Assembly (NCBI GenBank): GCA_014898425.1
Contig: RCSZ01000007.1
Span: 186,001-250,000, forward strand
DNA: 64,000 nucleotides
Direction of reading: 5' to 3'
Source: Botryotinia globosa
Lineage: Eukaryota > Ascomycota > Leotiomycetes > Helotiales > Sclerotiniaceae
The notes below the pieces were generated by a model. The model had not been told where the DNA came from. It ran no database searches and saw only the letters and a list, made by a program, of their open reading frames with translations. The translations under genes were made by a program, and so were the position numbers. Within the stretch, counting starts at the first letter, position 1. Every line of letters begins with the position of its first letter. Shown here one piece after another: positions 1-10,823 of the stretch.

Positions 1-460
1 GTTTTAATGTAATAAAGATTTTGTCATCTCATGGTGGATAGTAGATGTATAGTTGTGGTATTGTATTCGCCATAACATCTGGAAGTGCCAAGATTTTGAG
101 ACGTATGAAACATATCAAGAGATCTTTCGAAGATTCCAAGATTCAAACGACCTGATCATGAAACTTTTCACTATCAAAGGGGTGTCCATGTACCGAGGCC
201 AATTGTCAAGCGAGTCTGGTGTTTCCATCTCCATGGCTATCCGATCACGTGACTATAAACCCAAAGGTCACCATCCTCCCAAGACGCTATGATTTGGCTG
301 TGCAATGAGAGGGATCTGATCTTGAGGTAGACAGGTAGGCTGTGCATAAATTTGAAATGAAGACTGGATACTGAAGTGATTTTAATGAGATGATTCTGAA
401 GGATAATTCGAAAGAAGAATATCGTGAGTTTAAGGGAAAATGGAGCAGAGTAGTAAGTAA

Positions 461-494
461 GCAGTCAGCAGTCAGCAGTCAGCAGTCAGCAGTG
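461..494. repeat. 7-bp microsatellite (GCAGTCA)n
   Basis: The heptamer GCAGTCA is repeated nearly five times without interruption. Confidence 0.9.
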
Positions 495-704
495 AGAACT
501 TTACAGAGCCGTGATATGCGATCAGATGATAATTCTGGAATGAAGTTTGTTACATTGAAGTACAGTATTCCTTACATTGTATTGTGTCCCTCTTCGGCTT
601 TAACCATTGGCGTTTGTTGGTGAATGCATAGCATGAGTGGAGATGATGTAACGAAACTCTGGGTTCTTGCTGTTGACGGTTGATGAGTATGGGATATCCT
701 TTGT

Positions 705-897
705 CAGTTTGTATATATGTATATATGTATATAAGTATATATGTATATAAGTATATATGTATACAAGTATATAAGTATATATGTATACAAGTATATATGT
801 ATACAAGTATATATGTATACAAGTATATATGTATACAAGTATATAAGTATACAAGTATATAAGTATACAAGTATATAAGTATACAAGTATATAAGTA
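705..897. repeat. AT-rich TATATGTATACAAGTA minisatellite
   Basis: About 190 bp are built from alternating TATATGTA, TATACAAG and TATAAGTA blocks, so the dominant unit is 8 bp with higher-order mixing. The long open frames that cross it on both strands are products of the repeat and read as Tyr/Ile/Val strings. Confidence 0.9.
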
Positions 898-1592
898 TCA
901 TCTTACCTATTGAATCTTGATTCCTGTATTATCGATTCCACAAACAGCAACTCGGATCAAGATCAATTATTTAATCAATAATCATTGAAACCCCCTTCCT
1001 TCATCCTTCCTTTGTATGTATTCATATGTACCTACCTGTTCTTCTCATGCAATAGTCAGGTAGAGATATCAGGAGGTATCGACTTTGATGACATGTTCCA
1101 TAATAAATTGAAACGAAACGATAGTTGATTGATATCACATTAACTGAAACCACACAATACATAATACATAATACGAGTAATGAATAGTGTAAAACGTCTG
1201 ACTCTCAAACTCTTGCACTTTGCACTTGGAACTCAGAACTCAGAACTCAGACGTAGGGACACTGGTGGGATTATCATCAGACTTCAAAGAACATCAATTC
1301 TAAACTTAAATCCAGACAAAACGCCTTTCCTTTATCGATATTCTGATCCCTTGACAAAATAATGGTTTCTTGCATTGCATGAGAATAGATAGATGGATTG
1401 ATTGATTGCATCCTTTCTTCCCCTCCCTTCATTACTTGCTTAATATATTAAATTATCAAGCTGCGAATGCATAACAAGACGGATTGGATTAATCAAAAAT
1501 GAGCATAAGAGTAAGAGGGAAAAAAGTGACTGAAAACAAGAAATATATTCAGCCCATCGCCACTAAAGATATTAATTTATCAGCAAATCAAT

Positions 1593-1682
1593 ACCACCAG
1601 CTACCACCACCAGCTATCACCACCAGCTATCACCACCAGCTATCACCACCACCACCACCACCAACCACCACCAACCACCACC
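1593..1682. repeat. (CACCAGCTATCAC)n / CCA repeat
   Basis: A 13-bp unit, ACCAGCTATCACC, occurs about four times and then decays into (CCA)n and CCAACCA. Confidence 0.85.
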
Positions 1683-1801
1683 TACAATCTACTACTCTCC
1701 GAAGAACTACTTATTACTGTACATACAAAGTACCTAGGCTCGCTAGGTATCAAGCAAGGTGCAAGGTATTCTTACCGAAAGCGTCCGACGTCCGTTCATC
1801 G

Positions 1802-1908
1802 ATCCATCCATCCATCCATCCATCTCATCCCATCCCATCACACCCCAATCCAATCCAATCCTATCCTATCCTGTCCTGTCCTGTCCTGCCCTGTCCTGTC
1901 CGATCCCA
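1802..1908. repeat. Evolving TCCA-to-TCCTG short tandem array
   Basis: The array changes unit along its length: (ATCC)n, then CATCC-type pentamers, then CCAAT, CTATC and CTGTC pentamers. It lies about 320 bp upstream of the SPRY gene start, in its promoter or leader. Confidence 0.85.
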
Positions 1909-2225
1909 ATCCTAGACAGACCTTACGGCCTTTTCTACAAACCACGAGTAATCGGAGTTCAGTTCTTACTTCTCCACCACAATACATACACACCACCACC
2001 ACCAACAACTACAACCCCATTTTGTTATTTTTTTTGCTTTCACCCTCGATAAAATATCCCTTTTAACGCTTCGAAAGATTCGATTCGATTTTATTTTATT
2101 CCGGCTGGCCGAGAAAACTTCCGGGCGGGTTTCAATATTCGACTTTACGTTGGATCATTGGAGAAAGGGAAGCAAACAAGGCAGGCAAGCAACATTTGGA
2201 AGGGTTGCGATAAGGTTCCCGTACA

Positions 2226-3951
2226 ATGATGGAGGACTTCCTGCGGGGGATGCAGCAATCAACTCTCACCACCTCGGTTTTATTGACAACGCCAACGTCG
2301 ATACCCATTATCGCTGGCGCTCAGGAAGCTCTTCGAGATACACTACAACACGCGACGAGCCTGCAACACGCGGCGGCGGCGGCTGCGACCAGTACATCTC
2401 GCGGCAATGTTCAGCTCACATCCTCCACCGATTCGTCGACGATAAATGGTGTGGTGATAGGATTATTAAGTTCATTTGGTTCGGCCATCTTGATAGCTTG
2501 TATCTTCCTGATTGTTTACTTCTTCAAATACACCAGTAGTGGAAGGATTTTGCTGGATCGGATCGGAAGGCCAGGAGAATACGACGATGAACAGGCTTTC
2601 GCAAAGGAAGAGGCGGAAGCCTTGGAAGAAATGGATGATTTACAAAGAACTGAATATTTAAGGGCCAAAGGTATGTCTAATCATTATCTACCTGCCGCTT
2701 GACGATACTAATGATACTGTCCATAGCGTTCGTCCAATCAAACCCACCCGATTCGTTACCAACCGACATTTCCCTCTCACAATACTTGGCAATCCAGGAG
2801 AAAGGTGTCTCTGCTTGGGAGTTTGAACCAGAGTTGGAGATTGCCAATTGTTTTGTAGAGGCTAGGACGGAAATTGAATTCTTCGATAGCGAATGCTGCA
2901 CTCTGACGAACTTACCAGTACCAAAACAGAACGAGGTTTACTATTGGGAGTCGAAGATTTACGATAAGCCGGAAAATACACTTATTAGTATTGGAGTGGC
3001 TACAAAGCCTTATCCTTTGTTCAGGTTACCAGGTACGTTGTTTGGATCATAAATTGTAAGGATAATCACTGACGTAGAGCAGGTTGGCATAAGTATTCCG
3101 TAGCTTATACATCTACTGGACATCGAAGATATAATCAACCTTTTAGCGGACCGGTATATGGACCACAATACGTTCAAGGAGATGTTATCGGAGTAGGATA
3201 TCGACCTCGAACTGGTACAATATTCTTCACCCGAAATGGAAAGAAACTCGAAGATGTAGCACACGGTCTGAAATCACAGAATCTTTTCCCAGCTGTTGGG
3301 GCAAACGGTCCTTGCACAGTACACGTCAATTTTGGACAATCTGGTTTCGTTTTTATTGAAGCAAACGTTAAGAAATGGGGGTTAGCACCTATGACTGGTA
3401 GTCTTGCTCCTCCACCTCCATATGGTAGTGAACAAGGAAGCATTCTTTTAGAGGCGGGACGAGAAGGCGCACAAAGTAGTAATGGCCACTACCAACCAGA
3501 TCCGCGACACGGACGAACTCGGAGTGGAAATTTTAGGCATGGTCCACCTACAAGTCCTGGACCAATACGATCACCCACAGATATTTCCTTGGCTCAACTT
3601 ACACACTTTCCTTCACACGAAGAGCCCGGCGAGGCTTCGAATGGTTCTACACCAGCACCTACAGGAGGTGCCACACAACAAACTGGATTAGGGGTACACG
3701 ATAATGCACAACCTCCTCCAGAATATACAAGTCCTTTACCATCAGTCGCCGGAAGTCCTCGAGGAAGTACAGATAGTGAAAGGACACCCATGCTACGAAG
3801 AAAAACTACACCTCCACCAATACCAAGTTACAATGATGCAGTCGCACAAAGAAATCGAAGTCAAAGTTATCGAGATGGAGGTGGAAATCGAAGAGAAAGA
3901 AGTGATAGTCATCGAGCCCGACAGGGTGATGGAAACCCTTCTCAATCATGA
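2226..3951 (+). CDS. ssh4: SPRY-domain, PY-motif membrane protein (Ssh4-like Rsp5 adaptor)
   Basis: The likely role is a membrane adaptor that brings the Rsp5/Nedd4 ubiquitin ligase to cargo on endosomes or the vacuole, as yeast Ssh4/Ear1 do. I read three exons: 2226-2670, 2727-3032 and 3083-3951, with GTATGT and GTACGT donors and TAG/CAG acceptors in phase, giving 539 residues. One hydrophobic segment lies at about residues 75-100 behind a Ser/Thr-rich N terminus. A SPRY fold follows at about 185-345, with YYWESKIYDKPENTLISIG and GDVIGVGYRPRTGTIFFTRNG. The C-terminal tail is disordered and carries two PY motifs, PPPY near 361-364 and PPEY near 462-465, which are WW-domain ligands. The order TM-SPRY-PY tail is the family's arrangement. 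Assignment to Ssh4 rather than a paralogue is inference. Confidence 0.87.
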
Positions 3952-5166
3952 CCACGTAGCGTAGAGTGAATTTTCAGAATAAAAGCATGTGAAACGAGGA
4001 GTTTGAGAGAGCGTGAGAGAGAGGAAGTTTGAATAAAGGCTATTGGCATGATATTGATCATGAGATGGATCGCCGTACTGATGTTCTCTTTTGGGAGGTG
4101 GGAACTTGTTAGGACTTGGAATTTACATATGAATAGCGTGGTGTGGTGTAGTTCCCTATGTTGTTGAATTGAATTGAAGGGTGGCTCGGTGCAGTTTTGG
4201 TATGCTCTTATCTTGTCTTGGGCTGGGTTGGTAAGACAAGAAAGGATCTGGAGATAGGTTGGGATGGGTAGGATGGGAGAATTGTTTTGGTTGGCGTACT
4301 GGGTGTTTTTATGGATGGGTTGTTGATGGATGGATGGACTCTTGAACATAAGTTGGGAAATTGGAGAAAAGATTTTGAAGAGACATTGAAATTGATGGAA
4401 GGATAGATGTGGCAAGAGTGTCTATCAGAAGTGAGAGGGTGCGTGGATGGAGGCGTGAGATGAGATGCGATGAAATACATAGGAAGAGATTGGAATGGTG
4501 ATATGGACACTTATTGCTAGGCGACTAAGTTGAAAGGGGCAAAATGACTTGTGCATAAGATACTAGTCGACGCAATACAAATATATGAAGTTCCTTTGTC
4601 ATGACCAAAATTCAAATCCAATAAAATTAAAGTAAATCAAATCGGATAGTTCCAGTTCTATTTAGTTTTGACTAAGAAGCTCCTGGTGATTTTTTTTATT
4701 CAAGTGAAAGTTGTGAAATGGAGAATCGTGTTGGAATCCTATTTTTGATGGATATTGAGGATATTGAGGAGATGGGATGGGAATGGACGGAGGGGGGTCG
4801 AATTGTGTAGTGTGTGGATTAGATTAGATTAGATTAGATATATGTGTATATTGTCATTGTGACATTGGATTCTTGAATCATTGGATGTAATCTTTTGCTG
4901 TTGTATATGTGATTATGTGGTTCGTACTGTATCAAGATTTTCGCCAAAATAATTTGCTGGGAACCTGGAAAGACAAGCACGAGGACGAGGAGAAGGACGA
5001 GGAGATGGTGGGTATCTATTTGTATTATCTCATATTATATCATATTATCTCATATCATATTATCTCATATCATATTATCTCATATCATATTATAACATCC
5101 CATACATCCTCCCTAGATTAATTCATAAACTCATTCCATTACCCCCCTCCTCCTGCTCCCCTCCCC
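3952..5166. other. Convergent intergenic region
   Basis: The region lies between the 3' ends of two convergent genes. It holds no convincing ORF. It includes an (AGATT)n run near 4815-4840 and the repeat at 5027-5095. Confidence 0.55.
5027..5095. repeat. TCATATTATC tandem repeat
   Basis: Units of 10-15 bp of the type CTCATATCATATTAT are repeated about five times. Confidence 0.85.
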
Positions 5167-7921
5167 CTAAATAACCTTCACAAACCCCACCTCCACCAAT
5201 CCCTCCACCGGCAAATCCAAATCCGCCATCTTCCCCCTGCTATTCTCGCGAATCCACAAGAACACCCACAAGACCGCTCTGCGGATCCAATTCTTCGCGC
5301 CGCTCCCCTCGCGAATCTTCATCTGTTCTTTGCCCAGCACGTAGACGATTTGGTTCGCGGCTGCGGTGCCGATGCTGTCGAGTTCCTTTTGGATGGCGGG
5401 CGTGTGCAGGATGCTTGTTGCGGGGGAGGTTTGGGTTGGGGATTGAGATTGAGATGGGGGTTGAGATTGAGATTGTGGGGTTGATGGAGCGGGAGATATG
5501 AGACTTCTCTGCAGACCCGAAAAGGTCCCCGGATCTCGCGTGATGAAGAGGGTGAGTTGGGATATCAGGGTGGCGCCGATGGACGGCGTGATGATATCGT
5601 CGGTGTAGCCGTGGCGAATGGTGATGCGGTAACAGCCCGGGATGGAGGTGCGCTGCACGACGTAGCGTTCCTCGTCTGGGACGTGGGGAATGGACAGCGG
5701 ACGCATGTGCAGAAAGATGATGATTTCGGGGGTGGCGCAGAATTTGCGGACGAATTGGGTGAAGACGATGGGGAGCTGGTCGCCGATTTTGTCGAAGAAA
5801 ATGCCGACGCTGGGGACCGTGGTGATGGGGTGCGAACCGTATGCTGCGGTGAGCCAGGACGTGTGGGAGTCGGAGTTGAGAGAGCTGGTCATGAAGCTGG
5901 AGGGGGGAATGCGGTCTTGCGCTTCAGAGGTCCATTGTTGTTCTTTTCCGTAGCGCCAGAGCACGAAGATGCAGGAGAGGATGAAGGCGAGGAGGAGCGT
6001 GAACCATGCGCCGGTGGGGACTTTGATGAGGGCTGAGGAGAGGTAGACGCCGTCGAGGGCGGCGAAGACGAGGAAGAAGACGAGGACTATGAGGACGTTT
6101 ACGCGCCAGATGATTATGGCGACGAGGGAGACCATGCAGGTTGTTATGAAGGTTACGAAGATTACGCAGACGCCGTAGGCATTTCCGAGACGTGTTGTCT
6201 AGTGCTGGGTTAGTACCATGTATGGAGTCTTGGGTTGGGTGGGTATGGAAAGGAAAACTCACGTTACTGTATACTGCGGTTACGACGACTGTACCGATCA
6301 TAAGTAGCCAGTTTGCAAGCGGCATATATACTTGCCCGTGAAATAGCTTCGAGGTATGAACGGTTTTGATGTGTGGAAAATAAGATAACCTCATGACCTG
6401 TGATAGCAATTGGAAACTAGCTGTAATCATAGCCTGCGAAGCAACAATCGCGGCTAAAACTGCAATGACAAGTGAGAAATCTGAATCATGTTAGCCGAGC
6501 TTCACTACCGGTAGAAGATGTCGATAAAACTTACAAAATGTCCCGGGCGGAACCGTATTAAAGAAAGGGTTTGTGTAAGCAGTTTTCGTAACATCCTGAG
6601 AGATATATGCAGCTTGTCCAATATATGCCAATAACAAACAAGGATACGTGAAGCCCAGCCACGAAATTTGAACAGCTCTTTTGCTGAAAGCGCCCAAGTC
6701 TGCAAAGAGGGCTTCGACTCCGGTAAATGCAAGTAAGAGTCCGCCGAGTGATTTCCATCCTTCCTCTTTGTTTCGCATGAAGTATTGTCCTGCAAAATAA
6801 GGAGAAAAAGCTTTGAGAACAGAGTGGTCGTATTGAGCTAAATTGTAAATGCCAGTGCACATGTTGAATAGCAACCAAATCATAACGATCGGCGCAAATG
6901 TAGTTGCGATTTTTGTAGTTCCGAATGGTTGAATAGCAAAGAGCAGAATGAGGATAGCGCAAGTAGTGCCGACGATTGTGCTGGTGCTGATATTTGGTTG
7001 TGCAACTTCGATTCCTTGAATGGCTCCTAGTACAGATTGGGCGGGTGTTAAGATTCCATCACTGGCACTTGTTAGAGGGGTAGCTTCTTGTGCCTTCACA
7101 TTGAACTTACGACATAACCATGCTAACACCTAGCACACCCAAGAATTTTAGAACCACTCTAGCAACTGCGGAGCCCTCGATAAAAGTTCGCACATTCTTA
7201 TTCGAAGCTTTCAAATCATTCGTTTGATAACGTTCCATCTTGACCATTCCGGAGATATTCGGGTCTAGTCGAACAATGTGTGCATAACGGGCTAGTAAAC
7301 TGTATAGAGCAAATGTTCCTCCTTCTCCATCATCATCCGCGGATAATACGATGAACACATATTTGACCGATACCATAAGTGTGAGGGTCCATATTATTAT
7401 GGATAGGGCGCCCACGAGATCATCATACGACGGGTGACTTGTAAAAGTGGAAGAGTAGACATATAAGGGACTTGTACCTGTGATAAGAATGGTAAGTTAT
7501 TGTGGCTTCTTGGCAGGGGAAGCGAGATCTCGCATACCTATATCACCGTAAATGACTCCAGTACTTTGATATGCCAGCCACATAAGCATCCATCCGGTAT
7601 ATGTCTAGGAGAGATTAGAATGAGCAGAATAGTATGAAGGCTCGGCTGCTGAAGAGAGATGCGAGATCCCCAAAAGTGCAAATATAGAATTAAGGCCCCC
7701 CGGGACTGCTTGAATGCTAACTAATTACACACCTGTTTCTTCTTCTTGTTCAAATCTTCATTAGCAATTTCCAATGCCTTCTCCTCAAAGTCATAACTAG
7801 ATGCCATCTGAGATACTTTGGATTCTGCTAAAACATCTCCAAATGCCAATCCATTTGATCTGTTTGACCTAACAGGTTTTATTTCATCTCGGAATTGGAT
7901 GTGCTGAGGAGAATCTGCCAT
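5167..7921 (-). CDS. hak1: HAK/KUP-family high-affinity potassium transporter
   Basis: This is a plasma-membrane potassium uptake carrier (K+/H+ symport in the fungal HAK family). Six exons join in phase: 7921-7733, 7604-7538, 7477-7111, 7061-6535, 6480-6263 and 6198-5167, for 799 residues, the usual family length. Diagnostic stretches are [17 protein letters not shown] near residue 80, [45 protein letters not shown] and [15 protein letters not shown]. Many hydrophobic helices fill the first 500 residues and a hydrophilic cytosolic tail follows. For intron 3 (7110-7062, 49 nt), I chose the acceptor that restores the conserved SDGILTPAQ. The start is the ATG at 7921, before a charged cytosolic N terminus. 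Residues 300-400 contain a Q/S/P repeat ([12 protein letters not shown]), a local low-complexity insert. Confidence 0.93.
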
Positions 7922-10106
7922 CTTAGTACTAATGCTCGAGAATTATGTTTGTCCTCCGCTCGGGCTATTGATACAATCCGAACAAGTGCTGAAGAAGCTG
8001 CACTCGGAAAGGAAATCAAATGTACAGGAAGCGATGAAATAGTAAAAGATTAAGCAGAGAAGAAAGTTCCTTATGATACCTAGCCATGGGAATCTGAATT
8101 CACTTATACAATACCTAGACACACTGATAACGATTCTAATTTTTTTCTTCAGTCTCATCCCACCTCGAAATTTGGAGATAATGCTATCCATTGGCCGATT
8201 GCCCATCCGCCAGGGGCACACTGATTAGATTCCAAGGGTCCTCAAGGGTAGATATCTCTACAATTGACATCCCCACAGCTGACATTGAACTATCAATGAC
8301 ACCTGAGCTCGATTCACTGTGATACCATTGACAATTTGAATTAATCACTGGATTTGGTCATCTTATCTTAGAGGATTCAAGCCATGAACTTTTTAATGAG
8401 GTACAAAATTGTGAAATTTCTTATCCTCGCCTTCGGATTCGAGCAGGCTAAAATCCCTCATGTATTACAAAAATGCCTCATTTCCAGCTCCACGCCTCTT
8501 GCGGCAAGCCCTGGAGAACCAACATTGTGAGGGCGATTCCGAGGTTCATGCACAAGCGAGAATCAATCTGGGTGATACCTACTGCAACTTGGTGGCCATT
8601 TGTGGTGGAGTAATAAGATGTATGACAATGTGATGTTGTGATATCTACCTACCTAGGTAATGTGTTTGTATAATGAAGATTCAGCTCTAATGTATGTTGG
8701 AGGTACATGGCGCTACATCCGAATTTTCTATTATGCCAATAGATTATTCAAATCTTGATTCTTGTAAGGGTAGATATCAGAGCTAGGTACCTACTTATCT
8801 TTGAGGTAGTAGCCATTTCACAACCAATTGTTTAAAGTGTCGAGGAGATGATTTAGCTGTCGGGGTTACCTTATTTGGAATGCACCATTCACCGCCTTTA
8901 GATTCTGCCACATCTTCATTTCTTGGAAAGTCTAAAAGTAATGCTGAACACTGTGAATCGACACCTTTTTGTGGACATAACCTGCGTTATTGCGACTCAA
9001 ATATGTTCCTTTCTGTCCTCAGATCAACTGGTCGTTTCACTTCATGTAAATCCATAGCGAAAAGTCTTGGATTGGAAATATAAAAATGGCTACTCCCTCA
9101 TAGCTGTGTATGTGAGTACTGTTGAAAAGGATTAATCAAGGAGTTGAGAATTCTATATACACCTCTCATGTCAGGCATGACCCATACTTTACATCGTCTT
9201 GAATACTCCGTCATGCCAGCCTCCCACGCTTCTGAATTTCTCCATCAAAGAGATACTCATCGTGAAGCTATTTCTCTTCCAAAGAGATGATCAACTATCC
9301 TTGATCCTGCATGCTTCTACATGAATATGCTCTCCCTCTGCAACATCCTGTACAGTCTGCTATGAATCTCTGTGGCTACTTTAATGCACAGTATCTCCAT
9401 CCTTCAGCATCATGTCTCAGATCCAGATCTTGATGGCATTCGGTTAAACATAAATCACCTGTTTTAAAATTACCTAGTGCATGTCGGTGCTGACTAAGCA
9501 CAACCTCCTCCCAACCTCACCTCGTTCTTCAATGTGAATAGCTTCATATTCTGCAAATGACGATGGCGCTTGATCGCATAGAAACATTGTCAAAAGCGTC
9601 TATCATGCTATGCATCCATCTAGCTCTCTCTCGAGATAATCACAGCAGAACTGCAGGGAATTTAAATACATCAACACATTACAATATTGCAAACAGTCCT
9701 TCGCGCTTACTTTACCTGCCTTAGATTTATACACAAGTCAACTTCCTGGGGGAGGGACTCTTTCCATTCTATATTATGATATAGGCAAGTGAGATCGTAT
9801 CAATATACAATGTTGTTATCTTGCATGATACATCGATTTTCTCACGTTCACACAATGAAAAGCATTCGCATCAGTCATGTTGTTGTAAAGTTACATTTTT
9901 TTTGCGCTGAGATAGGACATTAACAGAAGCCGCTGACGCTCTGTTGATCCAATAAACTACACGCTCGAACTCCCCGTTACATTTTGCGCCGAAATAGGAC
10001 ATTGACAGAGGCCGCTGATGCTCTGTTGATCCAATAAATTGCATGCTTTAATAACCCCTTGTTACTCTGAGAGTTTGTAGTACTCAATTTAAACCAAGTC
10101 ATTGAT
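7922..10106. other. Gene-poor spacer upstream of hak1
   Basis: About 2.2 kb separate hak1 from the next gene. Small frames at 7943-8221 and 8880-9083 resemble no family I know. The half next to hak1 probably carries its promoter. TAGGTACCTA-type palindromes occur at 8651-8658 and 8784-8793. The direct duplication at 9891-10061 closes the spacer. Confidence 0.5.
9891..10061. repeat. Imperfect 85-bp tandem duplication
   Basis: Copy A (9891-9976) and copy B (9977-10061) share runs such as CTCTGTTGATCCAATAAA and GATAGGACATT/AATAGGACATT. The four bases after copy B restart the unit (TTAC). Most differences are C/T or A/G transitions, some in former CpG contexts (GACGCTC against GATGCTC). It lies just past the 3' end of the gene at 10107-10823. 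Confidence 0.88.
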
Positions 10107-10823
10107 CTAGTCGCTTTCCTCTGGGTTGGTTTTTCGGCCAATGTTTTTGAGTGCTTGATCATAACCATTACCCAAGATTTTAGGAAGATCTCCTTGAGGG
10201 TACTGGTTCATCTCAGCAAGCAAATCTTTTATCCTTCTCATTTCGTTCTCCATCTTAACTCGATGCGCCTGTATCTTTTTGCATTCCTTCAAATAAGCTA
10301 CCGTGGCCTCTTCCTCCTCGTCCTGTATCTCATCCAACCTTTTCTTCAAAGTAGGTCTGTCCTTGGGACTAATACAGTATCTTTTCCGGGTTTGATTCCT
10401 TTCCATCATCAAACGTAATTTTAATATTCTGTGCTCTTTGGAGACGCTTTCTTCATCTTTTTCCAATCCATCTCTTGTAGACTGTACCCAATTTTCATAC
10501 AAACGCTGTCTCTCTTCACTCTTAGCTACCATTCCAAATATTCCCATTTGTTTCATTAAATTTTCCCTGTGGAAGAGTGTCGTTACAACATTCTTGCCAA
10601 GACTTGTGGTGTCCCTTTTACGCTTTTCGATTGGGGCAGGCGCTTCGAATTCGGGATCTGGACATCTCAGATCATGGGCATATTTTGATACACTAGGATA
10701 CTTTGCCAGGTTCTTTTTGAGTCTTCTGATACGTGTCATCTCTTCTCCTGTGCGAAGTATGATACGGGTGGAAGAAACGTGGGAGGCGGTTGTAGTCGCC
10801 GTTGGGGTCAATGGTGCGGCCAT
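10107..10823 (-). CDS. Charged coiled-coil protein, unknown function
   Basis: An uninterrupted frame encodes 238 residues from an ATG at 10823. The N terminus is Thr/Ala-rich, and a basic segment follows (RIRRLKKNLAKYP). From about residue 85 onwards the chain is rich in Glu, Lys and Arg with heptad-like spacing, for example KKRLDEIQDEEEEATVAYLK and MENEMRRIKDLLAEMNQYP, suggesting long helices or a coiled coil. I see no catalytic motif, signal peptide or membrane segment. The gene stands alone, with several kilobases of non-coding DNA on both sides. It could be an orphan gene of the lineage. That it is a real gene rests on frame length and balanced composition only. Confidence 0.6.
   Translation of the reverse strand: MAAPLTPTATTTASHVSSTRIILRTGEEMTRIRRLKKNLAKYPSVSKYAHDLRCPDPEFEAPAPIEKRKRDTTSLGKNVVTTLFHRENLMKQMGIFGMVAKSEERQRLYENWVQSTRDGLEKDEESVSKEHRILKLRLMMERNQTRKRYCISPKDRPTLKKRLDEIQDEEEEATVAYLKECKKIQAHRVKMENEMRRIKDLLAEMNQYPQGDLPKILGNGYDQALKNIGRKTNPEESD

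Larger units (their letters stand above)
1..2225. other. Gene-free repeat-rich spacer
   Basis: I see no supportable coding region. The stretch holds several simple repeats, listed separately, and a pyrimidine-rich tract before the SPRY gene that begins at 2226, which probably serves as its promoter and 5' leader. Open frames here are short or fall inside repeats. Confidence 0.6.

Noticed and set aside
550..901. Long open frames on both strands
   Set aside because: They are translations of the TATATGTATACAAG repeat, read as Tyr/Ile strings in every frame.
5557..6036. 159-residue plus-strand frame
   Set aside because: Shadow of the hak1 last exon; the opposite strand has clear transporter motifs.
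7943..8221. 92-residue minus-strand frame just upstream of hak1
   Set aside because: Cys/Ile-rich without known motifs; more likely a promoter or leader sequence.
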